From: Simonsiella muelleri ATCC 29453
GTDB lineage: Bacteria; Pseudomonadota; Gammaproteobacteria; Burkholderiales; Neisseriaceae
Assembly (NCBI RefSeq): GCF_002951835.1
Contig: NZ_CP019448.1
Coordinates: forward strand, 1,488,001-1,552,000
Reading direction: 5' to 3'
DNA length: 64,000 nt
The notes beneath the pieces are model-generated. The model made no database searches, was not told where the DNA came from, and saw only the letters and a program-made list of their open reading frames with translations. A program made the translations under genes and the position numbers. Positions 33,201 through 41,047 of the stretch are shown piece after piece; position 1 is the stretch's first letter; every line of letters starts with the position of its first letter.

Positions 33201-33937
33201 CCTTTGGAAGCAATTTGCGTTAGAGCCATGAATGCGCCACTAGATTGTTCAGCTGTCATACCCATAGCAGCCGCGCCACTTGCCACGCCCTTGAAAATTT
33301 GTTGCGTTTGTTCGTGCGTGATGTTCATGTTTTTAGTGGCAGCGGCAAAGTTACCATATTCCGAGCCTAAGCCTTTTAACTCCAAGCCCAGTTTATCAGC
33401 CGTTTCACGCACAAATTCAAGCTGTTTAGCGGCATTTTCTGCGCCAAAAGCATATTCCAGCTTCCTCTCAATACCGTCAAACTGCATCGTGGTATCTACC
33501 ACTGCTTGAACGCCTTCTTTTAACGCCCAAAACGATGCGGTTACACCAGCTGTTACCGCGCCTAATTTTCCGATACTGCTAATAGAAGACGCAATTTGCG
33601 TTTGCTGCGTATTCAGGCTGCCTGAAGCATTGGCGGCTTGCTGATTAGCGTGTGCTAATTGTTGTGCTGCCTGAATTTGATGCTGTTGCGCCTGTGTGGC
33701 AGCCCGAATATTGGTTTGCATCGTGGCTAAACTTTGGTTTACCCCATGCAACTGGCTTTCAAGCTGTTGCGCGTGCTGCACTGCCAGATTTAAGCCTTGA
33801 GCATTAGGTTGCACATTCAGCGCGTTTTCAATCGCCTTACCCACTGCTTGAGCAGTATGTCCAGCTTGCTGCATTTGCTGAATAAACTGACGCACTTCTG
33901 CATCAAGGCGCAATTTAAAATCCAAATTCCCTGCCAT
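30275..33937 (-). CDS. Tail tape measure protein
   Basis: A 1220-residue protein. It starts with a helical tail-assembly segment, contains the typical tape-measure domain (about 150-310: FDGIERKLEYAFG ... MGMTAEQSSGAFMALTQIASKGKVSMEELRGQLSEHMPAA), a hydrophobic region around 400-460, and long Ala/Gln/Glu/Lys helices. A Gln/Arg/Glu-rich stretch (about 1090-1150) precedes a C-terminal amphipathic segment. It sets tail length; a long flexible tail is implied. Confidence 0.92.
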   Translation of the reverse strand: MAGNLDFKLRLDAEVRQFIQQMQQAGHTAQAVGKAIENALNVQPNAQGLNLAVQHAQQLESQLHGVNQSLATMQTNIRAATQAQQHQIQAAQQLAHANQQAANASGSLNTQQTQIASSISSIGKLGAVTAGVTASFWALKEGVQAVVDTTMQFDGIERKLEYAFGAENAAKQLEFVRETADKLGLELKGLGSEYGNFAAATKNMNITHEQTQQIFKGVASGAAAMGMTAEQSSGAFMALTQIASKGKVSMEELRGQLSEHMPAAMGIAAKAMGVTTAELENMVGAGLSAEEFLPKLGAAMQEAFGGQAEQNANSLSGSINKLKNEFSELLNWLGENGVGDAVKTVAHDISEMLNDAQDKLKSFADSPEAERLKAVFENVYGLLKDVVSGVVDTFSELYGLLNDVGAAIAGLFNHEAAQNFSLAQNLIDSLNIAVGVLRDAFTGLKVVFYVVGAAIKQVLSDILSGMGYIADKIPFLGKVADELDAAAKRMEKSSKESLEKAGDAVMQYGSNTKKAMGEALETVLQKQTRLRKETSDLYAQASRLAKEAADAQILANAAIGTASEATAKKQAEDAQKAATAAKIAADESNQAWQKSMGIEAPKAVETLKQKIDETTKQLADAKSAANGLGLDLQAAMLKPTQATQATLEKINALGNGFDALAKNGYQAGVLLQQALNKAVDSSANQADIEALRAKYQEFGESGKLSAVQVEAGFLSLDKKLLDIQAATDPIQAAFKRLGVESLASADLAKRQAEADLQAIEQSGQASEMALEKARQKVLDLKNAADPTADAFKQLGIKTKEALAQAANEQMQAFEKVKASGQATQADLQKAFEQTAQTAINSGDQTAIAWVQSQAAAYNYAVTVDATGKASLQAAAQTQQAADTQIQAHQQVTQAATESAQAQSQAAKAVVENVENVGKAAEFSQHKMSDLGSKVHETLKKMGAYATFGTASWANTLRSVQDMYININQTVQRLNEETENGGNIAEHLARAELMAANNARKLDKTTLNNLHQAIDKARQKMQQLADEAANARREAEKELLRAQGRDGDVQKLEQQEKLNALKRKQAQAQKTGNRQAQDDYAAAIAAQQAAYQAQAEREAEQQREQQQREAEQERERQQQQREAEQQRLQQQRQAEQQRQQQERERLQREAEQMRFRLPENKVDLSDMDWRGMQFDFSGVTEALAARDNQIKQQIPNLIKELMPQIAQELIKQIQKDNKRSM

Positions 33938-33998
33938 ACACTACCTTTCAGGCTGCCTGAAAACAAAAAACCGCCCCAAAAGGCGGATAAACATCAAA

Positions 33999-34394
33999 TC
34001 AAATGGTTAAAAACTTCAAACTTAACAAAAAATCATCATCGGCTGATTGCGACAACCAAGCTACCTTAGGCTTGGCAGATACCGCCACCTGACTGTTATC
34101 AAACATAACCTGAAACGCCCCTTGCGGCAATTCCAGCGAAAACACCGCTTCAGGCAGCATTGCCCATTGTTGTAACTTTTCCACAACAGCGCGGCTCGTC
34201 CAAGCCATAGAATCATCAGCAGGTTCAAGAGAAATAGGGCGACCCTTACGTTTCAGTCCTTGCTGCACCACAAAGCCGCCTGACAAAGTTCGTTCAGGCG
34301 AAGTTTGCGCCAAATCCGACCACGCAAATTCATCAACCCAAATCAAATCATGCGACAACGCCACCACTTCGCCATTATCCCGAATTAATCTCAT
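33999..34394 (-). CDS. Tail accessory protein, paralogue flanking the tape measure (upstream)
   Basis: A 131-residue protein with W-V-D-E-F-A-W and PERTLSGGFVVQQGLKRKGRPISL, shared with 29871-30275. The first codons of this gene (MRLIRDN, with the start changed to ATA) are repeated next to the integrase at about 63755-63772 as part of a duplicated fragment. Confidence 0.75.
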   Translation of the reverse strand: MRLIRDNGEVVALSHDLIWVDEFAWSDLAQTSPERTLSGGFVVQQGLKRKGRPISLEPADDSMAWTSRAVVEKLQQWAMLPEAVFSLELPQGAFQVMFDNSQVAVSAKPKVAWLSQSADDDFLLSLKFLTI

Positions 34395-34405
34395 TTAAAA
34401 ACCTT

Positions 34406-34558
34406 TCAGGCTGCCTGAAAATAGGGCTGTGCAAAATACAAAACCGTACCAAACAAAATAGCTAGCCCAGTTAAAATAAGCAACCAACGCGCTCCACGCG
34501 CTAAAATTTCTACAGCCTCCCCCGCGCGTTGTTCATCAGCTTTGATTTGAATACTCAT
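34406..34558 (-). CDS. Small membrane protein of the tail operon
   Basis: A 50-residue protein (MSIQIKADEQ start) with one transmembrane segment (WLLILTGLAILFGTVLYF) and a C-terminus QAA encoded by an uptake sequence. ATG 34558 is chosen because the near-identical paralogue at 63585-63740 begins at the same residue. Odd in a tail operon; function unknown. Confidence 0.65.
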   Translation of the reverse strand: MSIQIKADEQRAGEAVEILARGARWLLILTGLAILFGTVLYFAQPYFQAA

Positions 34559-34642
34559 ATTTAAATCCAGTTTACAATCTAATTTAATTGGGTTATTATC
34601 CTGTTTATTCAATGTTTATTCCTTTGACAAGGTTTGAATATA

Positions 34643-34678
34643 GAAACGCTCAATAGATTGCCGCCTATTGGGCGTTTC
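34643..34678. terminator. Strong hairpin after the tail tube gene
   Basis: A 14-bp stem (GAAACGCTCAATAG with CTATTGGGCGTTTC, one G-T pair) around an 8-nt loop. The T tract is on the plus-strand side (GCTTTTT). In the direction of the late operon it may act as a partial terminator or 3' stabiliser that keeps tail tube mRNA abundant. Confidence 0.6.
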
Positions 34679-34753
34679 GCTTTTTGGCTTAATTTATCTT
34701 AAAAAAAGACATTTCTAAAAATCCTTATGCCTTTTTTTCAAATATAGACCAGA

Positions 34754-35497
34754 TTACTTGGTAACCGTAACCATGTTCCCGTCCGACATTAAAGCCGTTC
34801 CCTCCAAATCAAACGAAGCCAAATCTGTGTTGATTAAAGCCAAAGTTTTGGCAGGCGAAATTGCAGCTTTGTGAATTTCCACCAATACAGGTTTATCACT
34901 TTCAGCCGTATTCAAGCCTTCAAACACCAAATAATAACCCTCCGCCTTTTCCAGCATCAAACCCAACACATCAGCCGAATCATGCTTAAAACTTGCTTTG
35001 AGTGGCAATTTCAAGCCCGACAAATCCAACACGTCCACCATACCAAAACGCTCATCAATACGATAATTTACACCAGCCTGAAGCGTTTTAGGCGAAGAAG
35101 CTGTACTGTCCGTTAAAACCACATCCGACACCTTGATTTTACCAAGCTGCCAGCTATCGCCCACCGCTAAATCATCAGCTGAAGTCAAATCCGCCACATT
35201 GCCCTTAGGCACATTCGTTAAACTTGCCTGAAACGCAATCGCCAAATTAGCTGAAGCGAAATCTTCCAGCGTCATTTTAAATTTCACTTTGCGCGATTTT
35301 TCACGCACACGGTCGGCAGAACGAGTGCCTGTATGGCTCTCTAAATGTTCGTCCGTTTCTAATTCTGTTTCCAATTCCAAAGATGGCACGTTACCAATCC
35401 AACGCGCCTTGTGCTTTTTCACGACACCGCCAAAATACGGTGCAAGTTTCACACGTCCTTGACCGCTAAAATATTCCTTAATTTCCTGTGTTGCCAT
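34754..35497 (-). CDS. Major tail tube protein
   Basis: A 247-residue beta-rich protein (MATQEIKEYFSGQGRVKLAP ... SLELETELETDEHLESHTG ... VKFKMTLEDFASANLAIAF) with the pattern of phage tail tube subunits. Located between the tail terminator and the tape measure, followed by a strong hairpin. No separate tail assembly chaperone frames are evident after it. Confidence 0.8.
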   Translation of the reverse strand: MATQEIKEYFSGQGRVKLAPYFGGVVKKHKARWIGNVPSLELETELETDEHLESHTGTRSADRVREKSRKVKFKMTLEDFASANLAIAFQASLTNVPKGNVADLTSADDLAVGDSWQLGKIKVSDVVLTDSTASSPKTLQAGVNYRIDERFGMVDVLDLSGLKLPLKASFKHDSADVLGLMLEKAEGYYLVFEGLNTAESDKPVLVEIHKAAISPAKTLALINTDLASFDLEGTALMSDGNMVTVTK

Positions 35498-35574
35498 AAC
35501 CTACTCCAAAATAGAAAATGCCCGAAGGCGCAAACAAAAAAAAGGCAGCCTGAAAAACTCAAGTTGCCACAACA

Positions 35575-36009
35575 TCAAATCACACACACCGATGTGAACG
35601 TGAATGCAAAAATCCGAAACCGACAATCATCAGTTAAATAAAACTGATTGCCCACCGCTCGCAAAGGCTTACATTCCGCATCAAACGGTTTAAATCCTTG
35701 TAATGCTTGGCGCAATTTCAAGCACAACGCACCAGCCTTTTCACGCAAAGCCGCTTCTTCTTGCACCGTTTGGGGCGATTGAAACACCAGCGAAACTTGC
35801 CATTTTTGCGTTTCTGTCTGTCGTTCCCCATTGCCTGTACTGTTTTCAAACGAACTGGGTAACTGATTAATATGCGCCGACACTGCCAGCTTTTTCAAAA
35901 CATTTGGGTCGTTAGCGGTAAAAGGGCTGCAAATTAAATCAAAATCTTGCCCCATGGTTTCAGCTAAGCGCGATTCAATCGCCTTGCCTACTGCAAAATA
36001 ATCTTTCAC
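35575..36009 (-). CDS. Tail terminator-like protein
   Basis: A 144-residue protein (KDYFAVGKAIESRLAETMG, WQVSLVFQSPQTVQEEAALREKAGALCLKL, CRFRIFAFTFTSV) of the size and position of tail-end or neck proteins. Family not certain. Confidence 0.65.
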   Translation of the reverse strand: MKDYFAVGKAIESRLAETMGQDFDLICSPFTANDPNVLKKLAVSAHINQLPSSFENSTGNGERQTETQKWQVSLVFQSPQTVQEEAALREKAGALCLKLRQALQGFKPFDAECKPLRAVGNQFYLTDDCRFRIFAFTFTSVCVI

Positions 36010-36034
36010 TCAAATCCCTTTCAGGCAGCCTGAA

Positions 36035-36451
36035 TTATTTCAACAAATTGTCAAAATAATTCGACAAAATTTGATGAATGGCGGTTTCATCGTCATCACG
36101 TAAACCCAAATGTTCACGCGCAGGTAAATTGTTTTGCGATACGCCAAAATGCAACCAGCGCGGAATATCCCCTTGCGGATAACCTACCTCAACAAAATCA
36201 CGCCCCGACACAAACGACAAACTCGCCAACATACGCCCTGTGTTAATCAGTGTTTTGCCACCGTCTTGAATGGCACGTTTAGACGGAATCCAAGGCACAC
36301 CGTCAGGCTGCCTTTGCTGATTGTAATTTTGCCAAACCGAAGTTTCCAGTTTGCGCCCAATTTCACGCATCGGATTAGCTAAATCCACCGCCGCTAATTT
36401 ATCCAATGGCAACCAAATAGGCGCGTTAAATTGCGCGATTACTCGAATCAT
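36035..36451 (-). CDS. Virion morphogenesis / tail completion protein
   Basis: 138 residues starting at MIRVIAQFN; the start overlaps the last base of the upstream stop region. PMREIGRKLETSVWQNY, GVPWIPSKRA, LINTGRMLASLSF, and HFGVSQNNLPAREHLGL match the phage virion morphogenesis (gpS-like tail completion) family. Confidence 0.8.
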   Translation of the reverse strand: MIRVIAQFNAPIWLPLDKLAAVDLANPMREIGRKLETSVWQNYNQQRQPDGVPWIPSKRAIQDGGKTLINTGRMLASLSFVSGRDFVEVGYPQGDIPRWLHFGVSQNNLPAREHLGLRDDDETAIHQILSNYFDNLLK

Positions 36452-36972
36452 CAGCCACGCCCCAATCTCACGCAATGGACGCTTTTACGTTTAAAAAATT
36501 GCCCCAGCATCAACACTGCCATTTGCACCGCCAACAACATTTCCTTGTTATCACAGTCGCATTCTTCGCCTTTGAGTAACACGCTGCCGATAGACTTCAA
36601 ATCAGCCGAATTAGGCAGGCTGCCTGAAATATCGTTCAACAATGCCAACTCACAACACGCAGCCACCACTTGATAAGGCGTAACCGCCACCGAAGCATCA
36701 GGCAACACACGCGGAAAGGCGCGGATTTGTGCCACACTTTCAGGCTGTCCGATGTAGCCTAAAGGTGCAACACGGTCAATAAAATCACTGGCTGAAGTCA
36801 AACGCTGCAACTTCTGCTCATCATCAAAACCATTCCATACAGTTGAAGATTGACGCGCCCCATGATAAGCATCAGCCACTTTCAAATCCGCATAAGCACT
36901 GGATTGGGCAGAATGCGTAGATTCGCCACCGCCAAAAGAAAAGGGGATAGAATCAGCACTATTATTAATCAT
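36451..36972 (-). CDS. Head-tail adaptor (DnaT_2-like)
   Basis: A 173-residue protein. SAYADLKVADAYHGARQSSTVWNGFDDEQKLQRLTSASDFIDRV, and PYQVVAACCELALLN correspond to a family annotated as DnaT-like that occupies the connector position in many phages. It joins the portal vertex to the tail. Confidence 0.72.
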   Translation of the reverse strand: MINNSADSIPFSFGGGESTHSAQSSAYADLKVADAYHGARQSSTVWNGFDDEQKLQRLTSASDFIDRVAPLGYIGQPESVAQIRAFPRVLPDASVAVTPYQVVAACCELALLNDISGSLPNSADLKSIGSVLLKGEECDCDNKEMLLAVQMAVLMLGQFFKRKSVHCVRLGRG

Positions 36973-37000
36973 GATTCAAACCTTTCAGGCAGCCTGAAAA

Positions 37001-37294
37001 CTACGCTTCATCTTTTTTAACCGTTTTCTTGGATTTTTCAGCTAATTGCGCTTCCAATTCAGCGATACGCGCTTGTAGTTTTTCAACGGTTTGCACATCA
37101 ACCTTTTCAGGCAGCGTGTAAATCTCGTACTTTTCCAAATACACACTAGGCACATCATCGCCATATACTGCATCACACGGCTCGGGATTTACGCCAGTGT
37201 CCACCGCGCCAGCGTTACGCATTGTCAAACCATGCTGTTTGGCAAACGCCACATTTTTAGCCGAAAAATCACGCGTAAAATACAAAATTTTCAT
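37001..37294 (-). CDS. Small protein after the capsid gene
   Basis: A 97-residue protein: an N-terminal domain (MKILYFTRDFSAKNVAFAKQHGL) and a C-terminal coiled coil with a basic tail. It could be a head decoration or assembly factor; family not recognised. Confidence 0.6.
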   Translation of the reverse strand: MKILYFTRDFSAKNVAFAKQHGLTMRNAGAVDTGVNPEPCDAVYGDDVPSVYLEKYEIYTLPEKVDVQTVEKLQARIAELEAQLAEKSKKTVKKDEA

Positions 37295-37358
37295 ACATTT
37301 TTTCCTTATTCAAATATTTTCAGGCAGCCTGAAAGTTGCTCAAGCTGCCTGAAATTCA

Positions 37359-38291
37359 TCATGCGGTTTTAACCAATACGCCAGCCGTATCTTTGTTGCT
37401 AGTTGCCACTTTGTCCCAGTTGGTAGGTGTCGCAATCGCAGCATCAGTAGGCGATTTGCCACCGTTTGCCATATCCCACGCATAACCTTTTACCGACACA
37501 CCAAAGGTCCATTCAGCTTGATAAACTGTTTTTAGGTTTTCTTCGCCTGTTTTGTCGTCTAAAACCGCACGGAAATCGTTGTTGTCGTTTACCACAATCG
37601 CATTATCCACCAAGCCCAACGTGTGATAAACCGAATCGCTAGACAAAGCTGGCGAATCCGTAATCACAAACACACGTCCAAATGGGTCGCGTATCACATT
37701 CACACCTTCATACGCAAACAAACGCTCCGCATTGGTCAAAGCATTCGAATACAATTTGTGCATCGTAGCTGAATGCACCACCCATGCTTTTAAGCTGCCT
37801 GAACGATCGCCCATTTTTGCTGCACCCGAATTCAACACATCAAACGTAGGCGCACTGCTAGAAGCATCATGCACCATAGACGAATTACCTGAAATCGCTG
37901 CCACACCAGCATTCAACATATCTGCCAAACGCGCTTTTGCCAGTTGTGTACCAATTTGTACTGCTGCCAATTCAGGATTACGCAAAGTCCAGTCATATTG
38001 TTGTTGTTCAAATTCCACAGGTGCAGTACCTACTGCAATTTTAACTGCCACATTCAACATTTCTTGCAAGCGTACCGCATTGACGCTGCCTGAACCATAA
38101 GCATTACGGCGGCGAACCAGTCCACCAATTGCTTTAAATGCAGATTGAATATTGAAATCACCCGAAAATGGTTTATTAAACAACGCAATTGCACCACCTG
38201 ATGCTTCATTGAATTTAGCAACATCTTGGTCGGCGACTTCTGTCATCACGGTATAAGTTTGTTTATTAAATACTTGTAAATCAAAAGACAT
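37359..38291 (-). CDS. Major capsid protein
   Basis: A 310-residue protein. FNEASGGAIALFNKPFSGDFN, AYGSGSVNAVRLQEMLNVAVKIA, LKAWVVHSATMHKLYSNAL and RVFVITDSPAL fit phage major coat proteins of the HK97 fold. It directly follows the scaffold gene. No separate protease gene is present. Confidence 0.88.
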   Translation of the reverse strand: MSFDLQVFNKQTYTVMTEVADQDVAKFNEASGGAIALFNKPFSGDFNIQSAFKAIGGLVRRRNAYGSGSVNAVRLQEMLNVAVKIAVGTAPVEFEQQQYDWTLRNPELAAVQIGTQLAKARLADMLNAGVAAISGNSSMVHDASSSAPTFDVLNSGAAKMGDRSGSLKAWVVHSATMHKLYSNALTNAERLFAYEGVNVIRDPFGRVFVITDSPALSSDSVYHTLGLVDNAIVVNDNNDFRAVLDDKTGEENLKTVYQAEWTFGVSVKGYAWDMANGGKSPTDAAIATPTNWDKVATSNKDTAGVLVKTA

Positions 38292-38340
38292 TTACTTTTC
38301 CTTTTGTTAAAAAGGCTGCCTTTTTTCAGGCAGCCTAAAA

Positions 38341-39093
38341 TTAATATGCTTTGCTTTTTAAATAAGCCACACGTTCTTCATCGGTTTTGCAATCAGACAA
38401 GGATTTAGGTGCAGCTGAACCACCGCTAAAATTTCCTTGTGAACCGCCACCGCTAGATGCCGCAAACCAATGTGGCGCAAGTTCTTTCATATCTTCAAAC
38501 CATTCTTGCAAAGTCAAAGGCTTCCCATCTTTGCCAAACACACCATCTTTGGCAATAGCGTTGCCCTCATCGTTAATATCAAATGCTGATTGTGCTCGTA
38601 AAAGCGCGTCATCAAATGCCGATGTGTGAATAGCCAATTTTGCTCCCACTTCGCGAACGCTTGCAGATAAGGCACGTTGTGCAAATTTTGCTAAACGCGC
38701 ATCTTTGTTATCTAAATCGCTTTGCAATTTAGACAGCGTTTTATCGTAATCTGCTTTCATGCGCTCTGCTCGTTTTGCCAGCACTTCATCAATTTTACCC
38801 TCAGTAATCAGCTTGGCTTCTTCTTGGTCAGCAAAATTTTTCAAAATTGCCTGAACCGCATCAGGGTCAATGCCTTCAAAACGCGCCAATTGCGCTTTTA
38901 ATTCTTTTTCTTTGCTGATTAATTCGTTGTTTTTATTTTTTAGTCCAGCGACTTGTTCAGCGACTGCCTTGTCCAAATCTGATTTTGTGTATGTTTGTTC
39001 AGGCTGCCCTTGACTGCCTGAACCACCGTTAGCACCATCATCATCTGCTTTTTGGCAAAAAGAATATTTCAAAAACTGGTTACGAAAATTCAT
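38341..39093 (-). CDS. Scaffolding protein
   Basis: A 250-residue protein with a central coiled coil (about 40-170; AEQVAGLKNKNNELISKEKELKAQLARFEG) and a Gly/Ser-rich C-terminal region ending in a short helix (DEERVAYLKSKAY), the usual form of a capsid scaffold that binds the coat by its C-terminus. It lies just upstream of the capsid gene. Confidence 0.8.
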   Translation of the reverse strand: MNFRNQFLKYSFCQKADDDGANGGSGSQGQPEQTYTKSDLDKAVAEQVAGLKNKNNELISKEKELKAQLARFEGIDPDAVQAILKNFADQEEAKLITEGKIDEVLAKRAERMKADYDKTLSKLQSDLDNKDARLAKFAQRALSASVREVGAKLAIHTSAFDDALLRAQSAFDINDEGNAIAKDGVFGKDGKPLTLQEWFEDMKELAPHWFAASSGGGSQGNFSGGSAAPKSLSDCKTDEERVAYLKSKAY

Positions 39094-39201
39094 TGTTGTC
39101 TCCTAGAAACGAAAAAAGCCCGACTTAATCAGGCGTAAAAAAAGCAGTCTGAATGTGCAGGCTGCCTGAAAATTAAAAAATCAGTTATACCGAAACAGTC
39201 G

Positions 39202-39543
39202 CTAATTTTCTAAATATCTTTGCAATAAAATTAATGCTTTTGCTTCTTGTTCGTAAAAATCAAGATGACTTTCTGACAATGTCAAAAATGGTAGCCAGCA
39301 CTTATCCATTAAATCAGTCAAGCACGTTTGCGTAGGCAATAGAAAAGGTCGCCCCATTTTAGCCCATGCTTTATTGGGGTTATGACTCATTTCTTGATAA
39401 CATGCCAGCCAATGTTGTTGTGATTCAAGCCATTGTTCAAATGATTGTGCTTGAGTGTAAGTTGTGTTATTTTTTTCAAAATGATACAGCAGTTTTTTTT
39501 CATCTTCAGTTAGATTATCCCAAAAAGCAAAATCATTTTTCAT
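39202..39543 (-). CDS. Small protein coupled to the ADP-ribosyltransferase-like head protein
   Basis: A 113-residue acidic/aromatic protein (MKNDFAFWDNLTEDEKKLLYHFEKNN). Its ATG lies inside the last codons of the upstream head protein (11-bp overlap), so it is translationally coupled to the putative ADP-ribosyltransferase domain. It could be a chaperone or neutralising partner for that domain; this is inference, no family is recognised. Confidence 0.6.
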   Translation of the reverse strand: MKNDFAFWDNLTEDEKKLLYHFEKNNTTYTQAQSFEQWLESQQHWLACYQEMSHNPNKAWAKMGRPFLLPTQTCLTDLMDKCWLPFLTLSESHLDFYEQEAKALILLQRYLEN

Positions 39544-41047
39544 CGTCAATCTCTTCTAACCATAAATATGTCATTTGTCCATATTGCTGTTTATCCAATA
39601 CTTTAAAGCGTGTACCTGCTCTAAATAATACTTCATGTTGATGTGGTAATGCACTCCAATTTTCAATTAATTTACCACTTTTAGAAAAAATAATTAATTG
39701 ATTATTTTCATGGCTAGATAATTTGACTTCCAATAATGATGCACTAACTAAATTATCATAATGAACCACTTGTCCAATTTGATGCAAATCTAAAAAATCA
39801 TTAGGTAAATGGCTGAATCTTATTACCACGCCAGCATAGTTAGGTAATTTTGCCAAAGCATGATTGATTGCAGTGTTAATTTCATCAAAAACCGCACGAA
39901 TCTCAGCACTACCAAATTGACGATTGTATTGTACTCGGTTAATTGTTTGTCCTAATCGCGAATATAAAAATAATGCAGTGTAATCTGTATCGCTTAAATG
40001 ATATTGTTTTGCAGTTTGTTTTATTTCAGGCAGCCTGAAAATCATCTCACGTAATACAGGTTGAACCAAGCTATTCATTAAAACAGAATCAGTCAATGTT
40101 GTACCAAACTGTTCGCGCAATTGTTTCAATTGCAATGCTTGCAAGGTAAGCTGTTTCACGCCATCTAACGCATCAGACAACTGAATTTTTCCGTCAAACA
40201 ACATTTGCCCAATACCCTTGCCAAACTGCTCTTGCAATTGAGATAAGCTACGCGACTTAATCCAATCTTCGCCCGAATAACCATTAAAAGGCTCTTTTAA
40301 ATCATATACGTATACTAATTTACTGCGACAATTGTAGTGCAAAGGTGGGCGTTTAAACGCTTCATTGTGTCCAATGGGATTGCGTTTTTTGTCCCATAAT
40401 AAACCGTTGCGATGTGTGCAAACTGCAGTTGTTGTGCCGTCTAACACCGACAAATGCCGAAAGCCTTTAATCATCGGATTGATTTTGGCAAACGCATCAT
40501 GCGCGGTATGTGCTACGCTATTAATCCATGTTCGCGTCATGGTTTTGGCGGTATTTTTCGCATGGCTAAACAAATCGCCCAACTCGGATAAGTCGGGCGT
40601 GATGTCATCTATTTTGGCTTGTCGTAGCCATGCTTTGATTTTGGCGGTTAAATCATTTTGTTGTTTAGCAAGGGTTTCAGGCAGCGTCAAACCGCCTACC
40701 GTGAATTTTTCTGCTAAATCTTTAAGCTTTTTTTGTGCGAATGGAATGATTTTATCTTTAAGCTTATACGCTGCCGCCAATCCGCCTAAAGTTGCAGCAA
40801 GCCACATCATCTCTGTGTCCAATACAGGCAACACATCAAGTATTTTCAAAATACTGGCATAACCATTTTTGATAATATTTTCAATGTGTTCAATTTGTGC
40901 ATTCAAGCTACCTGAAAATAATTGGGTTTGAATGTTGGATTGCATAAAGTCTAGCAACGCAAACACATCATTGCGAACGGTTTTCTCATAGCGCAACAAA
41001 TCAATTTGGCGCGTTATCAGTTCATTGATTAGGATTTTGTTCATCAT
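39533..41047 (-). CDS. Minor head protein with C-terminal ADP-ribosyltransferase-like domain
   Basis: A 504-residue protein. Residues 180-260 (AHDAFAKINPMIKGFRHLSVLDGTTTAVCTHRNGLLWDKKRN ... PPLHYNCRS) are an SPP1 gp7-type head morphogenesis domain with the conserved Cys/His pattern. The C-terminal 105 residues resemble an ADP-ribosyltransferase: Arg in GVVIRFSHLP, Ser-x-Ser in LVSASLLEV, and QHEVLFRAGTRFKV as the Gln-x-Glu motif. Such fusions would be packaged in the virion and could modify host targets on injection. The start overlaps the portal gene. Confidence 0.78.
   Translation of the reverse strand: MMNKILINELITRQIDLLRYEKTVRNDVFALLDFMQSNIQTQLFSGSLNAQIEHIENIIKNGYASILKILDVLPVLDTEMMWLAATLGGLAAAYKLKDKIIPFAQKKLKDLAEKFTVGGLTLPETLAKQQNDLTAKIKAWLRQAKIDDITPDLSELGDLFSHAKNTAKTMTRTWINSVAHTAHDAFAKINPMIKGFRHLSVLDGTTTAVCTHRNGLLWDKKRNPIGHNEAFKRPPLHYNCRSKLVYVYDLKEPFNGYSGEDWIKSRSLSQLQEQFGKGIGQMLFDGKIQLSDALDGVKQLTLQALQLKQLREQFGTTLTDSVLMNSLVQPVLREMIFRLPEIKQTAKQYHLSDTDYTALFLYSRLGQTINRVQYNRQFGSAEIRAVFDEINTAINHALAKLPNYAGVVIRFSHLPNDFLDLHQIGQVVHYDNLVSASLLEVKLSSHENNQLIIFSKSGKLIENWSALPHQHEVLFRAGTRFKVLDKQQYGQMTYLWLEEIDDEK

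Noticed and set aside
30312..33509. Several plus-strand frames opposite the tape measure gene
   Set aside because: They are Ala/Cys/Leu-rich antisense shadows of a long coding region and have no ribosome sites.
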